Assembly (NCBI RefSeq): GCF_001310955.1
Contig: NZ_BAZX01000017.1
Coordinates: 26,928-90,927 of the forward strand
Direction of reading: 5' to 3'
DNA length: 64,000 nucleotides
Source of the DNA: Marinifilum fragile JCM 15579
GTDB taxonomy: Bacteria > Bacteroidota > Bacteroidia > Bacteroidales > Marinifilaceae
Shown piece after piece: positions 34,823-44,248 of the stretch. Position 1 is the stretch's first letter. Each line of letters opens with the position of its first letter. Position numbers and translations under genes: made by a program. Below the pieces are notes generated by a model. That model did not search any database, was not told the origin of the DNA, and saw only the letters and a program-made list of their open reading frames with translations.

Positions 34823-36672
34823 TTACAAATGTTTTGCCAATTTCATTAATCTGATAAATTCACCACGATATCCTTCTTCATCTTTGCCTTTTGAATTTTG
34901 AGCCAAATCAATTAGCATTTCGTAATTACAGTTTCCTTTGTGTTTGGATTCGCGAAGGAGTAAACCAAAACCAGCAACAGCAGCAGAGAACTGGAAGTTT
35001 TCAGAAAGAGATTGTTTAGCTTGTATATTCATAGGAATTTCTTCAGTAATTAAGATGCTTTTTCTTCCTTCAGGATTTTTATATCTGAATTTCACACTTG
35101 CAATTTCATCTTTTGAAAGAGCTTTGGCATTTAATTTTGTATCCTGATATTTCAGATTTTGATCCTTCTTTTTCTTTTTTGCCAGTTTAATCTCGTAAAG
35201 TGCAGTTACATTGTGTCCCGAGCCAAGTTCACCTGCATCCTTTTTGTCATCATCAAAATCTTCCTTGTTTAGCATTCTGTTTTCGTAGCCAATTAATCGA
35301 TACTCTTCTACAATTGCCGGGTTAAACTCAATTTGTATTTTTACATCTTTGGCAATGGTGTGAAGAGTTCCTCCAAATTCGTTTACCAGAACTTTTTTGG
35401 CTTCCAATATGTTATCGATATAGGAGTAATTGCCATTTCCTTTGTCCGCAATGATTTCCATTTTATCATCTTTGTAATTTCCCATGCCAAATCCCAATAC
35501 TGAGATGAACACGCCATTATTGCGTTCTTTTTCAATTAGCCTTTCCATCTCGGCATTGCTCGAAATGCCAATATTAAAATCTCCATCCGTAGCAAGTATG
35601 ATTCTGTTGTTTCCACCATCGATAAAATTTTCGCGAGCAGTTTTGTATGCCAATTCTAATCCTGCGGCTCCAGCAGTTGAACCACCTGCATTTAATTTAT
35701 TTAATGCATTTAAGATTTCTTCTTTTTTGTTCCCGTTGGTGATGGTAAAACCAAACCAGAACTACCGGCATATACTACAATGGCAACTTTATCTTCAGGA
35801 CGCAATTGATTTACCAAAAGTTTAAAAGCTTTCTTTAATAAAGGCAGTTTGTTTTGTGAATTCATCGATCCAGATACATCTAACAGGAATACCAGGTTTG
35901 ATGCTGGAAGGTTTTCTGTTTCAATTTTTTTTCCTTGCAATCCAATATGTAGTAGTAGGTTATCATTGTTCCAAGGGCATCGTGCTATTTCGTGATGAAT
36001 GGCAAAAGGATGCTCACCTGTAGGTTGCTCGTAGTTGTAGTTGAAGTAATTGATCATTTCTTCAATTCGTACTGCATCAATTGGAGGTTTTTCTCCATTG
36101 GTTAGAAACCTACGAACATTGCTATAAGATGCTGCATCAACATCAATGGAAAAAGTTGAAATTGGACTTTCTACTGCATTTTTGTAGTTGTTTTCATTAA
36201 TTGTGGAGTATCCTTCGGTATTGTAGGTCATATCTGGCATCATTTCATATTGACAAAAAGCCATTGTATTTCTTTTTTCTCTTCTTGAGCTTTTTCCGCG
36301 AATTCTAATACCAGCAACACTACTAGAGAAGCTTTTCTTTGTCTTTTTTCCATACCCAACAACAATTACTTCATCTACGCTAATTTGTTCTGCTTGCATG
36401 ATAACATTTATTACTGTTTGGTCTTTCACCTCAATCTCCTGTGTCATCAAGCCAACAAAAGAATAAATTAAAATATCACCTTTTTCAACTTCAATTGTAT
36501 ACTGACCATCAAAATTGGTTGAAGTTCCATTGGTTGTACCTTTAATTACGATACTCACTCCAGGTATTGCAAGATTTGATTCATCCGTAACAATACCGCT
36601 TATGGTTTTTGCTGAAAGGGAAGTAGAAATAAGAATTCCTAGCAGTCCCAATAATAATTTTAAAGCTCTCAT
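34823..36672 (-). CDS. CarboxypepD_reg / vWA domain protein (DUF3520-like; apparent frameshift)
   Basis: Reconstructed length is 616 residues. A signal peptide (ALKLLLGLLGILISTSLSA) is followed by a CarboxypepD_reg-like sandwich (about 20-105; ISGIVTDESNLAIPGVSIVI) and a SusC-like plug start (DEVIVVGYGKKTKKSF...VAG-IRIRG). Next comes a conserved segment before the vWA domain (NTFSTFSIDVDAASYSNVR-like), the vWA domain with MIDAS DVSGSMNSQNK (about 270-450), and a C-terminal DUF3520-type region. The frame is lost in a G-run on the minus strand (C 35732-35734); adding one base joins PSPTG-NKKEEILNAL. It is divergent from the sigma factor gene. The role may be surface or periplasmic protein assembly; this is inference. 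Confidence 0.82.
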
Positions 36673-36814
36673 AATTCTATTTTTTTAATGATTACTGTTC
36701 GTCTTTGTCATTAGGATGCAAGACAAGAATAAATTCCATAAAAAATTTTCATCTTTTTTCTGAAATGGTTAACTAGCATAAGAATTAAAGCTGATAATTA
36801 ACACAGATAGATTA

Positions 36815-37405
36815 ATGTTTCGGTCTAAAAGAAATCCTGATAAACTTTCTGATCAAGAGTTGCTGGAATCATATATTGATTCTGGCGATTTGAAAGAATT
36901 GGGTGCGATTTATTCCCGATATATGCATTTGGTTTATGGTGTATGTTTAAAATATCTGCATGACAGAGAGAAAGCAAAGGATGCAGTAAATGCTATTTTT
37001 GAACACTTGATATCAGAAATCCCTAAATTTGAGATAAAGAATTTTAAACCGTGGTTGTATGTGGTTTGTAAAAACTATTGTCTGATGCAATTAAGGAAAC
37101 AAAAATCTCAGAAAAATCAGGCAGACAAATTTTTACAGTTGCAATTTGTGGAATCTACTACTTATCTGCATCCTATTGATGAGACACCGGATTTAAATCT
37201 GGAACAAAATCTGAGAAGGTGCATTGATAGGTTAAAGGAAGAGCAGCAAAAGAGTATTTTGTTGTTTTACTATGAAGAGAAATGTTATCAAGAGATATCG
37301 GAACAGTTGAAATATCCGGTAAACAAAGTGAAAAGCTATATACAAAACGGAAAAAGGAACTTGAAGATTTGCATGGAAGAATTTGCCAAACAAAATGAAG
37401 TCTAA
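36815..37405 (+). CDS. ECF-type RNA polymerase sigma factor
   Basis: The 196-residue protein has region 2 (about 15-85; LGAIYSRYMHLVYGVCLKYL, then FKPWLYVVCKNYCL) and region 4 (about 130-185; QKSILLFYYEEKCYQEISEQL, then KVKSYIQNGKRNLKICM, the helix-turn-helix). Two-domain architecture without region 3 places it in the ECF group. It overlaps the following membrane-anchored gene by 11 bp when that gene starts at ATG 37395, so the two are translationally coupled, as for a sigma/anti-sigma pair. Confidence 0.88.
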   Translation: MFRSKRNPDKLSDQELLESYIDSGDLKELGAIYSRYMHLVYGVCLKYLHDREKAKDAVNAIFEHLISEIPKFEIKNFKPWLYVVCKNYCLMQLRKQKSQKNQADKFLQLQFVESTTYLHPIDETPDLNLEQNLRRCIDRLKEEQQKSILLFYYEEKCYQEISEQLKYPVNKVKSYIQNGKRNLKICMEEFAKQNEV

Positions 37406-38747
37406 GTTGAGATTGAAATATGAACGATTTTTAGTCTATTTCGGTAATAAAATGACCGGAAAGGAAGAGCATGCTTTTGAAAAATCTGTAATGATGGATG
37501 ATTTCGAAAGTGATGCTTATGATGGCTTGTCTACACTTAGTTCATTGGAGATGGAGCAAGATTTGGAAGAATTGAAACTGAGTTTGGAAAGTAGGGTAAA
37601 TTCCAAGCAAAAGAAAAGATTGATTTGGGTGCCTTATGCAGCAAGCATTATAGTCATTCTTGGATTGAGCTTTGTTTTGTATTTTATTAATCAAACCCCA
37701 AGAGTAAATGAATTGGTTAGTCAGGATATTGAACAAGCTACACCAAAACAAAAGAAAGAGAGTATCCCGATCTTAAAAGAGGATAATCTTAAAATTAAGG
37801 CAGTTCAGCAAATAGAAGAGTTAGAAGAAGTTGAACTTGTAGAAGAAAAAGGAATTGATGTTGCCGATCTTGAAGTTCAAATAACAGATGAGGAAGAAGA
37901 ACAGCAACTTGCACAGGAAATAAAAGATGAGGAGATAGAAAAGAGCGAACCAATTCTTAAGGCTCTAAAAGTTAAGGAAAATCAACCTTCAAGAATTGTT
38001 AGCAATAAAGTTGAAAAAGCTCTATCTAGCAGAGTAGCAGGTGTGGCTGCTAACAAAAGGGATTCAGGAGTTAGAATCAGAGGGTTTGCAACAATTGCTA
38101 ATGATGAAAATGCAAGGAAAATTTCCGGACTTGTAGTTGATAAAGAAAAAATACCAATTCCTGGTGTAATGATTGTTGTGAATGGAACAACGAAGGGAAC
38201 CATGACTGATTTAGATGGGAAATTTGTAATGAATCTTGCGGATACCAATTCCAACTACAAACTGACAGCTTCTTTTGTTGGTTTTGAAACCAAAGAAGTG
38301 GAGATTGCTGACTCATTGTTGGTTGTTTTGGAGCAGGATGCTGTTGAGATGGATGAAGTAGTAGTTACAGCCTACGGATCTGAAAAGGGAAAAGCTTATG
38401 CAACAGGATCTGTATCTGAAGTTAAAATGGATAAACCAATTAAATCTTGGAATAAAGCAATGCCTTCTCAATCGAAGAGTATTTCGATATACAAAGAGAA
38501 TATAGTTTCAAGTCTAAAATCAGAATTTAAAACTGAATTAACAGGTAAATATAAATTTAAAGTTTCTTTTATCGTGTATAGTTCAGGATCTATAGGGGAT
38601 GTTAAAATTAAAGGCGACAATAACCTGAATCTAAACGAAAAAATTAAAGAATTAATTAATAATGGAGAAAAATGGATTCCAGCAAAATCCAATGAATCTC
38701 CTACTGATTCGAAAGTTCGATTTACTCTTCGTTTAGACTTTGATTAA
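37395..38747 (+). CDS. Anti-sigma-like membrane protein with CarboxypepD_reg and TonB-like C-terminal domains
   Basis: The 450-residue protein starts at ATG 37395 inside the end of the sigma gene. A cytosolic segment of about 80 residues (acidic, helical) precedes a single membrane helix (IIVILGLSFVLYFI, about 85-100). The outer part has an acidic linker, a plug-like stretch (SSRVAGVAANKRDSGVRIRG), a CarboxypepD_reg-like sandwich (about 235-325; ISGLVVDKEKIPIPGVMIVV), and a C-terminal region (about 370-450) resembling the TonB C-terminal fold (SFIVYSSGSIGDVKI). The layout fits an anti-sigma factor with a periplasmic sensor. No classic zinc anti-sigma motif is visible. Confidence 0.75.
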   Translation: MKSKLRLKYERFLVYFGNKMTGKEEHAFEKSVMMDDFESDAYDGLSTLSSLEMEQDLEELKLSLESRVNSKQKKRLIWVPYAASIIVILGLSFVLYFINQTPRVNELVSQDIEQATPKQKKESIPILKEDNLKIKAVQQIEELEEVELVEEKGIDVADLEVQITDEEEEQQLAQEIKDEEIEKSEPILKALKVKENQPSRIVSNKVEKALSSRVAGVAANKRDSGVRIRGFATIANDENARKISGLVVDKEKIPIPGVMIVVNGTTKGTMTDLDGKFVMNLADTNSNYKLTASFVGFETKEVEIADSLLVVLEQDAVEMDEVVVTAYGSEKGKAYATGSVSEVKMDKPIKSWNKAMPSQSKSISIYKENIVSSLKSEFKTELTGKYKFKVSFIVYSSGSIGDVKIKGDNNLNLNEKIKELINNGEKWIPAKSNESPTDSKVRFTLRLDFD

Positions 38748-39644
38748 TTACTTTTTGTTGATTAAGTAAACTCCTAATAATATTCCAGACATGTATGTAA
38801 GATGGAGAAGTGTAATATTCTCTCCATCAACTACTCCCCAGAAAATTGCAAATATGGGAATGATATAAGTAACCGAAGAGGCATATACGGCAGAAATATG
38901 TCTGATTAAGCTATTCATTAATAACATGGCCATTGCGGTGCCAATAATTCCTAGCGCAGCCAAAGCAAGAAAATGAAGTGGCCAATTGGGAGTAGCAAAT
39001 ACAGGCTGAAAATCTGTTGTTAAAAGATAAATTAACGCTGCTGGACCCGTAAAGAAAAATGAAAGAGATGTAATCTGAACTCCTGATAAATGTGAAAGTT
39101 TGGCTTTAATTGTATTAATGTTGATGCCATAAAATGATGTAGCAAGTACAATTAATAAAGCGTAACTATTTATACTACCAAAGTTCAATTCTTTGCCAGA
39201 AGTTATCAGGCCAAGAGCTCCAATAAGGCCGACTACTAATCCTATTGTTTGCAACCATTTAAATTTGGTTTTAAAAAATAAAATTCCAACCAAGAGTGTA
39301 AAAAGTGGGGTTAATGAATTTAGCATTCCTGCCAGTGCACTGTCTATTTGAGTTTGTGCCTTCGTAAATAAAAATGCAGGTATAAAACTACCTACAAATC
39401 CTGCCACGAGTAAACTCGGTAAGTCTTTTCTCTGAAGAAATTTTAAGTTCTTAATTGAATATGGAAGCAGTACAAGTGAAGCCAATAGCATTCGAATTCC
39501 GGCAGCTTGTTCGCTGCTAAAACTCTTCAAGCCTATTTTCATTAGTATAAATGAACTTCCCCACACAAAAGCCAAAAGAATAAGAATACTAATTTGAAAC
39601 CAAGGTTTTTTCCAGTGCATGTTGTTAAGATTTAGGAACTTCAA
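38748..39644 (-). CDS. EamA/DMT family transporter
   Basis: The 298-residue inner-membrane protein has about ten helices and two EamA repeats (about 18-145 and 160-295), with the usual FVWGSSFILMKIGLK start and conserved Pro/Gly in helices 4 and 9. DMT proteins export amino acids or other metabolites; the substrate is unknown. Its stop codon abuts the stop codon of the convergent anti-sigma-like gene with no terminator between them. A second EamA gene lies at the end of the window. Confidence 0.9.
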   Translation of the reverse strand: MKFLNLNNMHWKKPWFQISILILLAFVWGSSFILMKIGLKSFSSEQAAGIRMLLASLVLLPYSIKNLKFLQRKDLPSLLVAGFVGSFIPAFLFTKAQTQIDSALAGMLNSLTPLFTLLVGILFFKTKFKWLQTIGLVVGLIGALGLITSGKELNFGSINSYALLIVLATSFYGININTIKAKLSHLSGVQITSLSFFFTGPAALIYLLTTDFQPVFATPNWPLHFLALAALGIIGTAMAMLLMNSLIRHISAVYASSVTYIIPIFAIFWGVVDGENITLLHLTYMSGILLGVYLINKK

Positions 39645-39988
39645 AAATACGCTAATTTATTAGGTGACCAAATATTGATTGAATGGGCTGGTTTCTGGAA
39701 ATTTTAAAGTTATGATTTGTCGCATTATGGGCATTTTGAATCAAATCTTTTTTTTTGATTGATGAAAAAATTGACATCGAATTAACCGTTTACCGAAGTT
39801 TTTAACTGGATGATAATATAGCCTTAATATTCTGATAAAGCTTATCTTATGAAGCTTTGCTAAGCTTGCAGTGTAGAATTTAACTGGTGATAATTAATAT
39901 TGATTTTTAATTGTAAGTGGCTTAACTTCTATCTTTTATAAACTAATTGTTTTATTACTTGAAATTTATTACTCTAAAATTTAATTCA
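39645..39988. other. 344-bp upstream region of the TonB-dependent receptor with short repeats
   Basis: No gene is seen. TTTAACTGG-(A)-TGATAAT occurs twice as a direct repeat (39801-39817 and 39879-39894), and AAGCTT occurs three times within 30 bases (39838, 39852, 39862). These may be regulator sites for the receptor gene. No riboswitch was recognised; in particular I see no cobalamin-type conserved core. Confidence 0.4.
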
Positions 39989-42688
39989 ATGAAAATTTTA
40001 CAAAGATTGCTTTTTGTAATCGTAATGCTTGTCTTTTCAGGCTTTACGTTCGCACAAACAACAATCACGGGTGTGGTACTTGATGCTCAAACAAAATTAG
40101 CACTACCCGGAGCTAATGTTGTTGTGAAAGGAACTACGCAAGGAACAACTACCGATATCAACGGTAAGTTTACTCTAAATGTGGAACAGTCTACAGGTCA
40201 ATTGGTAATTTCATTTATCGGTTATGAGTCTATGACTATGGCATATAATGTCAATCAATCTTCCAACTTAGGCGAAATTCTTTTAGGACAAGATTCAGAA
40301 ACCTTGGCAGATATAGTTGTTGTAGGTTATGGTGTAACCGATATCGCAAAGGATAGGCAGACTCCTGTTGCAGTGACTACTATTAAAACAGATGAAATTG
40401 TTGAAAAAGTAGGGAATCAGGAATTCCCAGAGGTGATGAAAACTGTACCTTCTGTTTTCGTTGTTAAAGGTGGTGGTTATGGCGATGCTGAAATGACTGT
40501 TCGTGGGTTCGAACAGAAAAATACAGCAGTTCTAATCAACGGTCAGCCTGTTAACGATATGGAGTGGGGTGGTATTTACTGGTCAAATTGGTCTGGTTTG
40601 CAAGATATCGCTTCAGCTGTTCAGGTTCAAAGAGGATTAGGTTCTTCAAAATTAGCTATTTCTTCGGTTGGAGGTACTGTAAATATTGTTACCAAGACAA
40701 CAGAAAGAGAAGCTGGTGGATTTGTTAAATCTTCATTTGGTAACGATGGATACCAAAAATATACAGCTGCTTACTCAACTGGTTTGAATGAAAAAGGTTG
40801 GGGAGCAACAGTTCTTCTTTCACACTGGCAGGGCGATGGTTATATGGACGCAACAGAGGGTAAGGGACAAACTTACTTCTTCTCTCTTGGGTACAAACCT
40901 TCGGAACAGCATCAGTTCAACTTCATGATTACAGGAGCTCCACAGTGGCACCATCAGGATTATCAAGAGAGGATTTCTACTTACCAAAAATATGGTATGA
41001 AGTATAACTCTAACTGGGGATACAAGAATGGTAAAGTATTCAACTTTTCAAGAAACTTTTATCACAAGCCAGTAACCAACTTCAACTGGGACTGGAATAT
41101 CAATGAGAAAACATCTTTGTCAACCGTTGCTTATGCATCGTGGGGACTTGGTGGGGGAACTGGTACTTTAGGTACACCTCATTACTTATTACCAGATGAT
41201 GAGAATGGTTTGATTAGAGTAGATGATCTGATTAAGGCTAACTCTGGACAAACAGTTGATGGTTTTAATGCAGTTGGACCTTGGGATGGAAGTTCTTTGG
41301 ACAGCAAGAATGCTTATTGGGATGGCAAGCGTGTTGTAACTGAAAGAGGCGGAGGAACAATCCGTCGTGCTTCAATGAATTCACATAGTTGGTATGGATT
41401 GGTGTCTAATATTAACCACAAGTTTAATGAGAATTGGACGGCTGATTTTGGTATTGACTTAAGAACATACCGTGGTCTTCATTACCGCGTATTAACAGAT
41501 CTTTTAGGTGCTGATGCATACTACGACAATACCGACGTGAATTCAGCAGGTAACTTTGTTACATTCGCCGTTGATCCTAAACCTTGGGATATTAATAACT
41601 TTAAAAAAGCCACTAAGATTGACCGTAACTTTGACTCTAAGATTAAATGGACTGGTTTCTTTGGACAGCTAGAGTATACTAATACTATTGTTTCTGCTTT
41701 CGTTCAAGCATCGGCTTCCAATCAAAAGTACAAGAGATACGAGTATATGGAGATTCCTTCAAGTGAAAGAGAATCTAGTTGGGAAAATAAATGGGGCTAC
41801 AATATCAAAGGAGGTATGAACTGGAACATTGATGAAAAACACAATGTGTATTTCAATACAGGTTACTACTCAAGACAGCCATTCTTCTCTGATGCTTTCC
41901 CAAATAGTTACACCGAATTTGCCAATGTTTACAATGATCTTGATAACGAAGGCATTTTTGGTTTAGAATTTGGATATGGTTTTAAAACCCAATATTTCAC
42001 GGCTAAGGTGAATGCTTATAGAACTCAATGGAAAGATCGTTTTAACCGATTTTCAGATTCAAACAGAAACTTTGCCAGAGCATTGTTAGATCAATTGCAC
42101 AAAGGGGTAGAATTGGAATTTGTTGCTCGTCCAACTACAAACTTGAAGGTGTTTGGTTTATTATCATACGGAGACTGGAAATATCAGAATAACAGCGTAG
42201 GTTTAACTTACGATGAGTTAGGGAATCCTCTTGATGATGATGGTGATGGAAAACAAGATGAAACCATGCTTTATTTAAAAGATGTAGAAGTAGGTGGAGC
42301 TCCACAATTTAGTTCTCGTTTAGGTGCTGATTACAAAATTACTCAAGGACTTTCTGTTGATGCAGATTGGTATTTCTATGATAAGATGTTCGCATATGTA
42401 GATCCAGAAGATTATGACTCTGAAGGTTCAAAAAACTTAGAGTATCCTAATTACAGTTTATTTGATGCTGGAGTATCTTACAAATGGTATTTTGAAGGTG
42501 GACAATCGCTTCGTTTTCGTTTTAATGTGAACAATCTTTTCGATACTGAATATATCTCAAGAGGTTATTCTGCAAGACAAACAAGTGATGATCCTAGTGT
42601 AGATACCTACAACGGAGTACGTGTTGACAATACAGTAGAATTTGGTTTTGGAAGAACTTGGAATGCAAGTCTTACCTTTAAATTCTAA
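39989..42688 (+). CDS. TonB-dependent outer-membrane receptor with CarboxypepD_reg domain
   Basis: From ATG 39989 the protein has 899 residues; the earlier in-frame TTG would add a non-signal stretch. The signal peptide ends SGFTFA before Gln. A CarboxypepD_reg-like domain (about 25-110; ITGVVLDAQTKLALPGANVV) is followed by the plug (about 115-230; DIVVVGYG, VRGFEQKNTAVLINGQPV) and a 22-strand barrel ending in the aromatic C-terminus SLTFKF. There is no SusD partner next to it, and the plug has the NGQPVND-type motif of siderophore/other receptors rather than SusC. Substrate unknown. Confidence 0.9.
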   Translation: MKILQRLLFVIVMLVFSGFTFAQTTITGVVLDAQTKLALPGANVVVKGTTQGTTTDINGKFTLNVEQSTGQLVISFIGYESMTMAYNVNQSSNLGEILLGQDSETLADIVVVGYGVTDIAKDRQTPVAVTTIKTDEIVEKVGNQEFPEVMKTVPSVFVVKGGGYGDAEMTVRGFEQKNTAVLINGQPVNDMEWGGIYWSNWSGLQDIASAVQVQRGLGSSKLAISSVGGTVNIVTKTTEREAGGFVKSSFGNDGYQKYTAAYSTGLNEKGWGATVLLSHWQGDGYMDATEGKGQTYFFSLGYKPSEQHQFNFMITGAPQWHHQDYQERISTYQKYGMKYNSNWGYKNGKVFNFSRNFYHKPVTNFNWDWNINEKTSLSTVAYASWGLGGGTGTLGTPHYLLPDDENGLIRVDDLIKANSGQTVDGFNAVGPWDGSSLDSKNAYWDGKRVVTERGGGTIRRASMNSHSWYGLVSNINHKFNENWTADFGIDLRTYRGLHYRVLTDLLGADAYYDNTDVNSAGNFVTFAVDPKPWDINNFKKATKIDRNFDSKIKWTGFFGQLEYTNTIVSAFVQASASNQKYKRYEYMEIPSSERESSWENKWGYNIKGGMNWNIDEKHNVYFNTGYYSRQPFFSDAFPNSYTEFANVYNDLDNEGIFGLEFGYGFKTQYFTAKVNAYRTQWKDRFNRFSDSNRNFARALLDQLHKGVELEFVARPTTNLKVFGLLSYGDWKYQNNSVGLTYDELGNPLDDDGDGKQDETMLYLKDVEVGGAPQFSSRLGADYKITQGLSVDADWYFYDKMFAYVDPEDYDSEGSKNLEYPNYSLFDAGVSYKWYFEGGQSLRFRFNVNNLFDTEYISRGYSARQTSDDPSVDTYNGVRVDNTVEFGFGRTWNASLTFKF

Positions 42689-42753
42689 AAAAAATCTCAC
42701 ATCAGTACCTTGGAGAAGGATAGGTTAGTAATTATCTATTTATAACTGATGGG

Positions 42754-42780
42754 TCACCGGGGGAAGCTCCGGTGATTTTT
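42754..42780 (+). terminator. First terminator after the TonB-dependent receptor
   Basis: TCACCGG (42754-42760) pairs with CCGGTGA (42769-42775), then five T. Confidence 0.82.
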
Positions 42781-42792
42781 AATATACAAAAA

Positions 42793-42820
42793 CCCCGGGA
42801 ATAGTAAACCCGGGGTTTTT
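42793..42820. terminator. Second, bidirectional terminator after the receptor
   Basis: CCCCGGG (42793-42799) pairs with CCCGGGG (42809-42815), flanked by A-run and T5. It backs up the first terminator and can also end the minus-strand aminotransferase transcript. Confidence 0.85.
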
Positions 42821-42951
42821 CGTGTGTATAACAGACTATCGTTGTTTTTTGCAGAAAATCAACTTTAATTGATAATCATTAGGGTGATTTCCGATTCTGT
42901 TTAATCTTCTATCTATTTATTCCTCAAAAACCGAAAAGGTAACCCTGATAA

Positions 42952-44133
42952 TTAAAGTTTTTTTAATTGGGTTACGCTTTGTTGTAAAATGGTCAATCCT
43001 TTTGTTAACATAGACTTTGGACATCCTATATTGAATCTCATATAGCCATTTCCTTCTTTCCCAAAAGTAGTTCCCTTATTTAAGGCTAAACCTGATTCAT
43101 TAATCAGAATCTGGTTGAATTTTTCTGAGTCAATATTCAGAGCTCTACAATCTAACCATAACAAATAAGTAGCCTCCGGTGTAACCAATTTAATTTCTGG
43201 AATATTTTCTTCAAGAAATTCTCGAACGTAATCTACATTGGATTGTAGATATTCCATAAGCTGATCCAACCATTCAGCTCCATGTTCATATCCTGCTTGC
43301 ATGGCAATATGTCCAAACAAATTACCAGAGTCTAGGTGCATGGCACAAAGCAGCTTTTCGTAAGTTTTTTTCAATTCCTGATTAGGAATAATAATTACCG
43401 AACTTGCTAAACCAGCTACATTGAAAGTTTTCGAAGGAGCAATGCAAGTAATAGTTCTTTGAGCCAAATCCTCTGATAAAGAGGCAAGAGGTATGTGTTT
43501 GTGATTCTTGTAAATTAAATCCTGATGAATTTCATCGGATATAATAAGGAAATCATATTTTTTTGCGATTTCTCCAAGTTGAAGAAGCTCATCTTTTGAC
43601 CATACTCTTCCTACCGGATTATGAGGATTGCTAATAATTAAGGCTTTTAAACCATCTTTGGCAAGTTGTTCCAAATGCTCAAAATCCATTTGGTAAGAAT
43701 CTTCGGTTCTAATTAATGGGTTATGAACCAAACTGCGCTCCGTATCATTTATAACATGAAAGAATGGATGATATACCGGTGGTTGAACAGCAATTTTATC
43801 TCCTTTTTCGGTCAGGCTCATTAACAACAAGGATAGAGCAGTAACTACTCCAGGGCTGGAGGAAATCCATTCCTCTTTCACTTCCCAGTCGTGACGGTTT
43901 TTAAGCCAGTTTTGTACACTTAAAATACAATCTTTACTACGGAATGAATATCCGTAAATTGCATGTTTGGCTCTTTTTAATATGGCATTTGAGATACAGT
44001 CCGGAACATTAAAATCGGTATCTGCTACCCAAAAAGGAAGCAAATCATCTTTCCCAAAATATTGTTCAAGCTTGTCGTATTTTACCGAGTTGGTATTTTT
44101 ACGATCTATAATTTTATCAAAATTGTATTTCAT
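42952..44133 (-). CDS. MalY/PatB family PLP-dependent aminotransferase / C-S lyase
   Basis: The 393-residue fold-type I PLP enzyme begins FDKIIDRKNTNSVKYDKL, typical of the MalY/PatB group, and has ISNPHNPVGRVW, ISDEIHQDLIY and the Schiff-base Lys in APSKTFNVAGLASS. The C-terminal part carries the substrate-carboxylate Arg in MRFNIGCPKS. Members cleave cystathionine to homocysteine and some act as regulators. The sequence supports the lyase group but not the substrate. Divergent from the next aminotransferase gene. Confidence 0.88.
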   Translation of the reverse strand: MKYNFDKIIDRKNTNSVKYDKLEQYFGKDDLLPFWVADTDFNVPDCISNAILKRAKHAIYGYSFRSKDCILSVQNWLKNRHDWEVKEEWISSSPGVVTALSLLLMSLTEKGDKIAVQPPVYHPFFHVINDTERSLVHNPLIRTEDSYQMDFEHLEQLAKDGLKALIISNPHNPVGRVWSKDELLQLGEIAKKYDFLIISDEIHQDLIYKNHKHIPLASLSEDLAQRTITCIAPSKTFNVAGLASSVIIIPNQELKKTYEKLLCAMHLDSGNLFGHIAMQAGYEHGAEWLDQLMEYLQSNVDYVREFLEENIPEIKLVTPEATYLLWLDCRALNIDSEKFNQILINESGLALNKGTTFGKEGNGYMRFNIGCPKSMLTKGLTILQQSVTQLKKL

Positions 44134-44248
44134 TATTATTGATTTTTAGGAAAAGTTAAAGTATAAAAATTTATAGAGTCTTTAAAGCAGCTTTTAAAAT
44201 TTGCGAATAATGTTTAGGTTGATTTATTTCGTAGAAAACTTATAGGAC

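Noticed and set aside
39989..42688. SusC-SusD polysaccharide utilisation locus
   Set aside because: There is no SusD-like gene or glycoside hydrolase next to the receptor, and the plug and barrel features are not specific to SusC.
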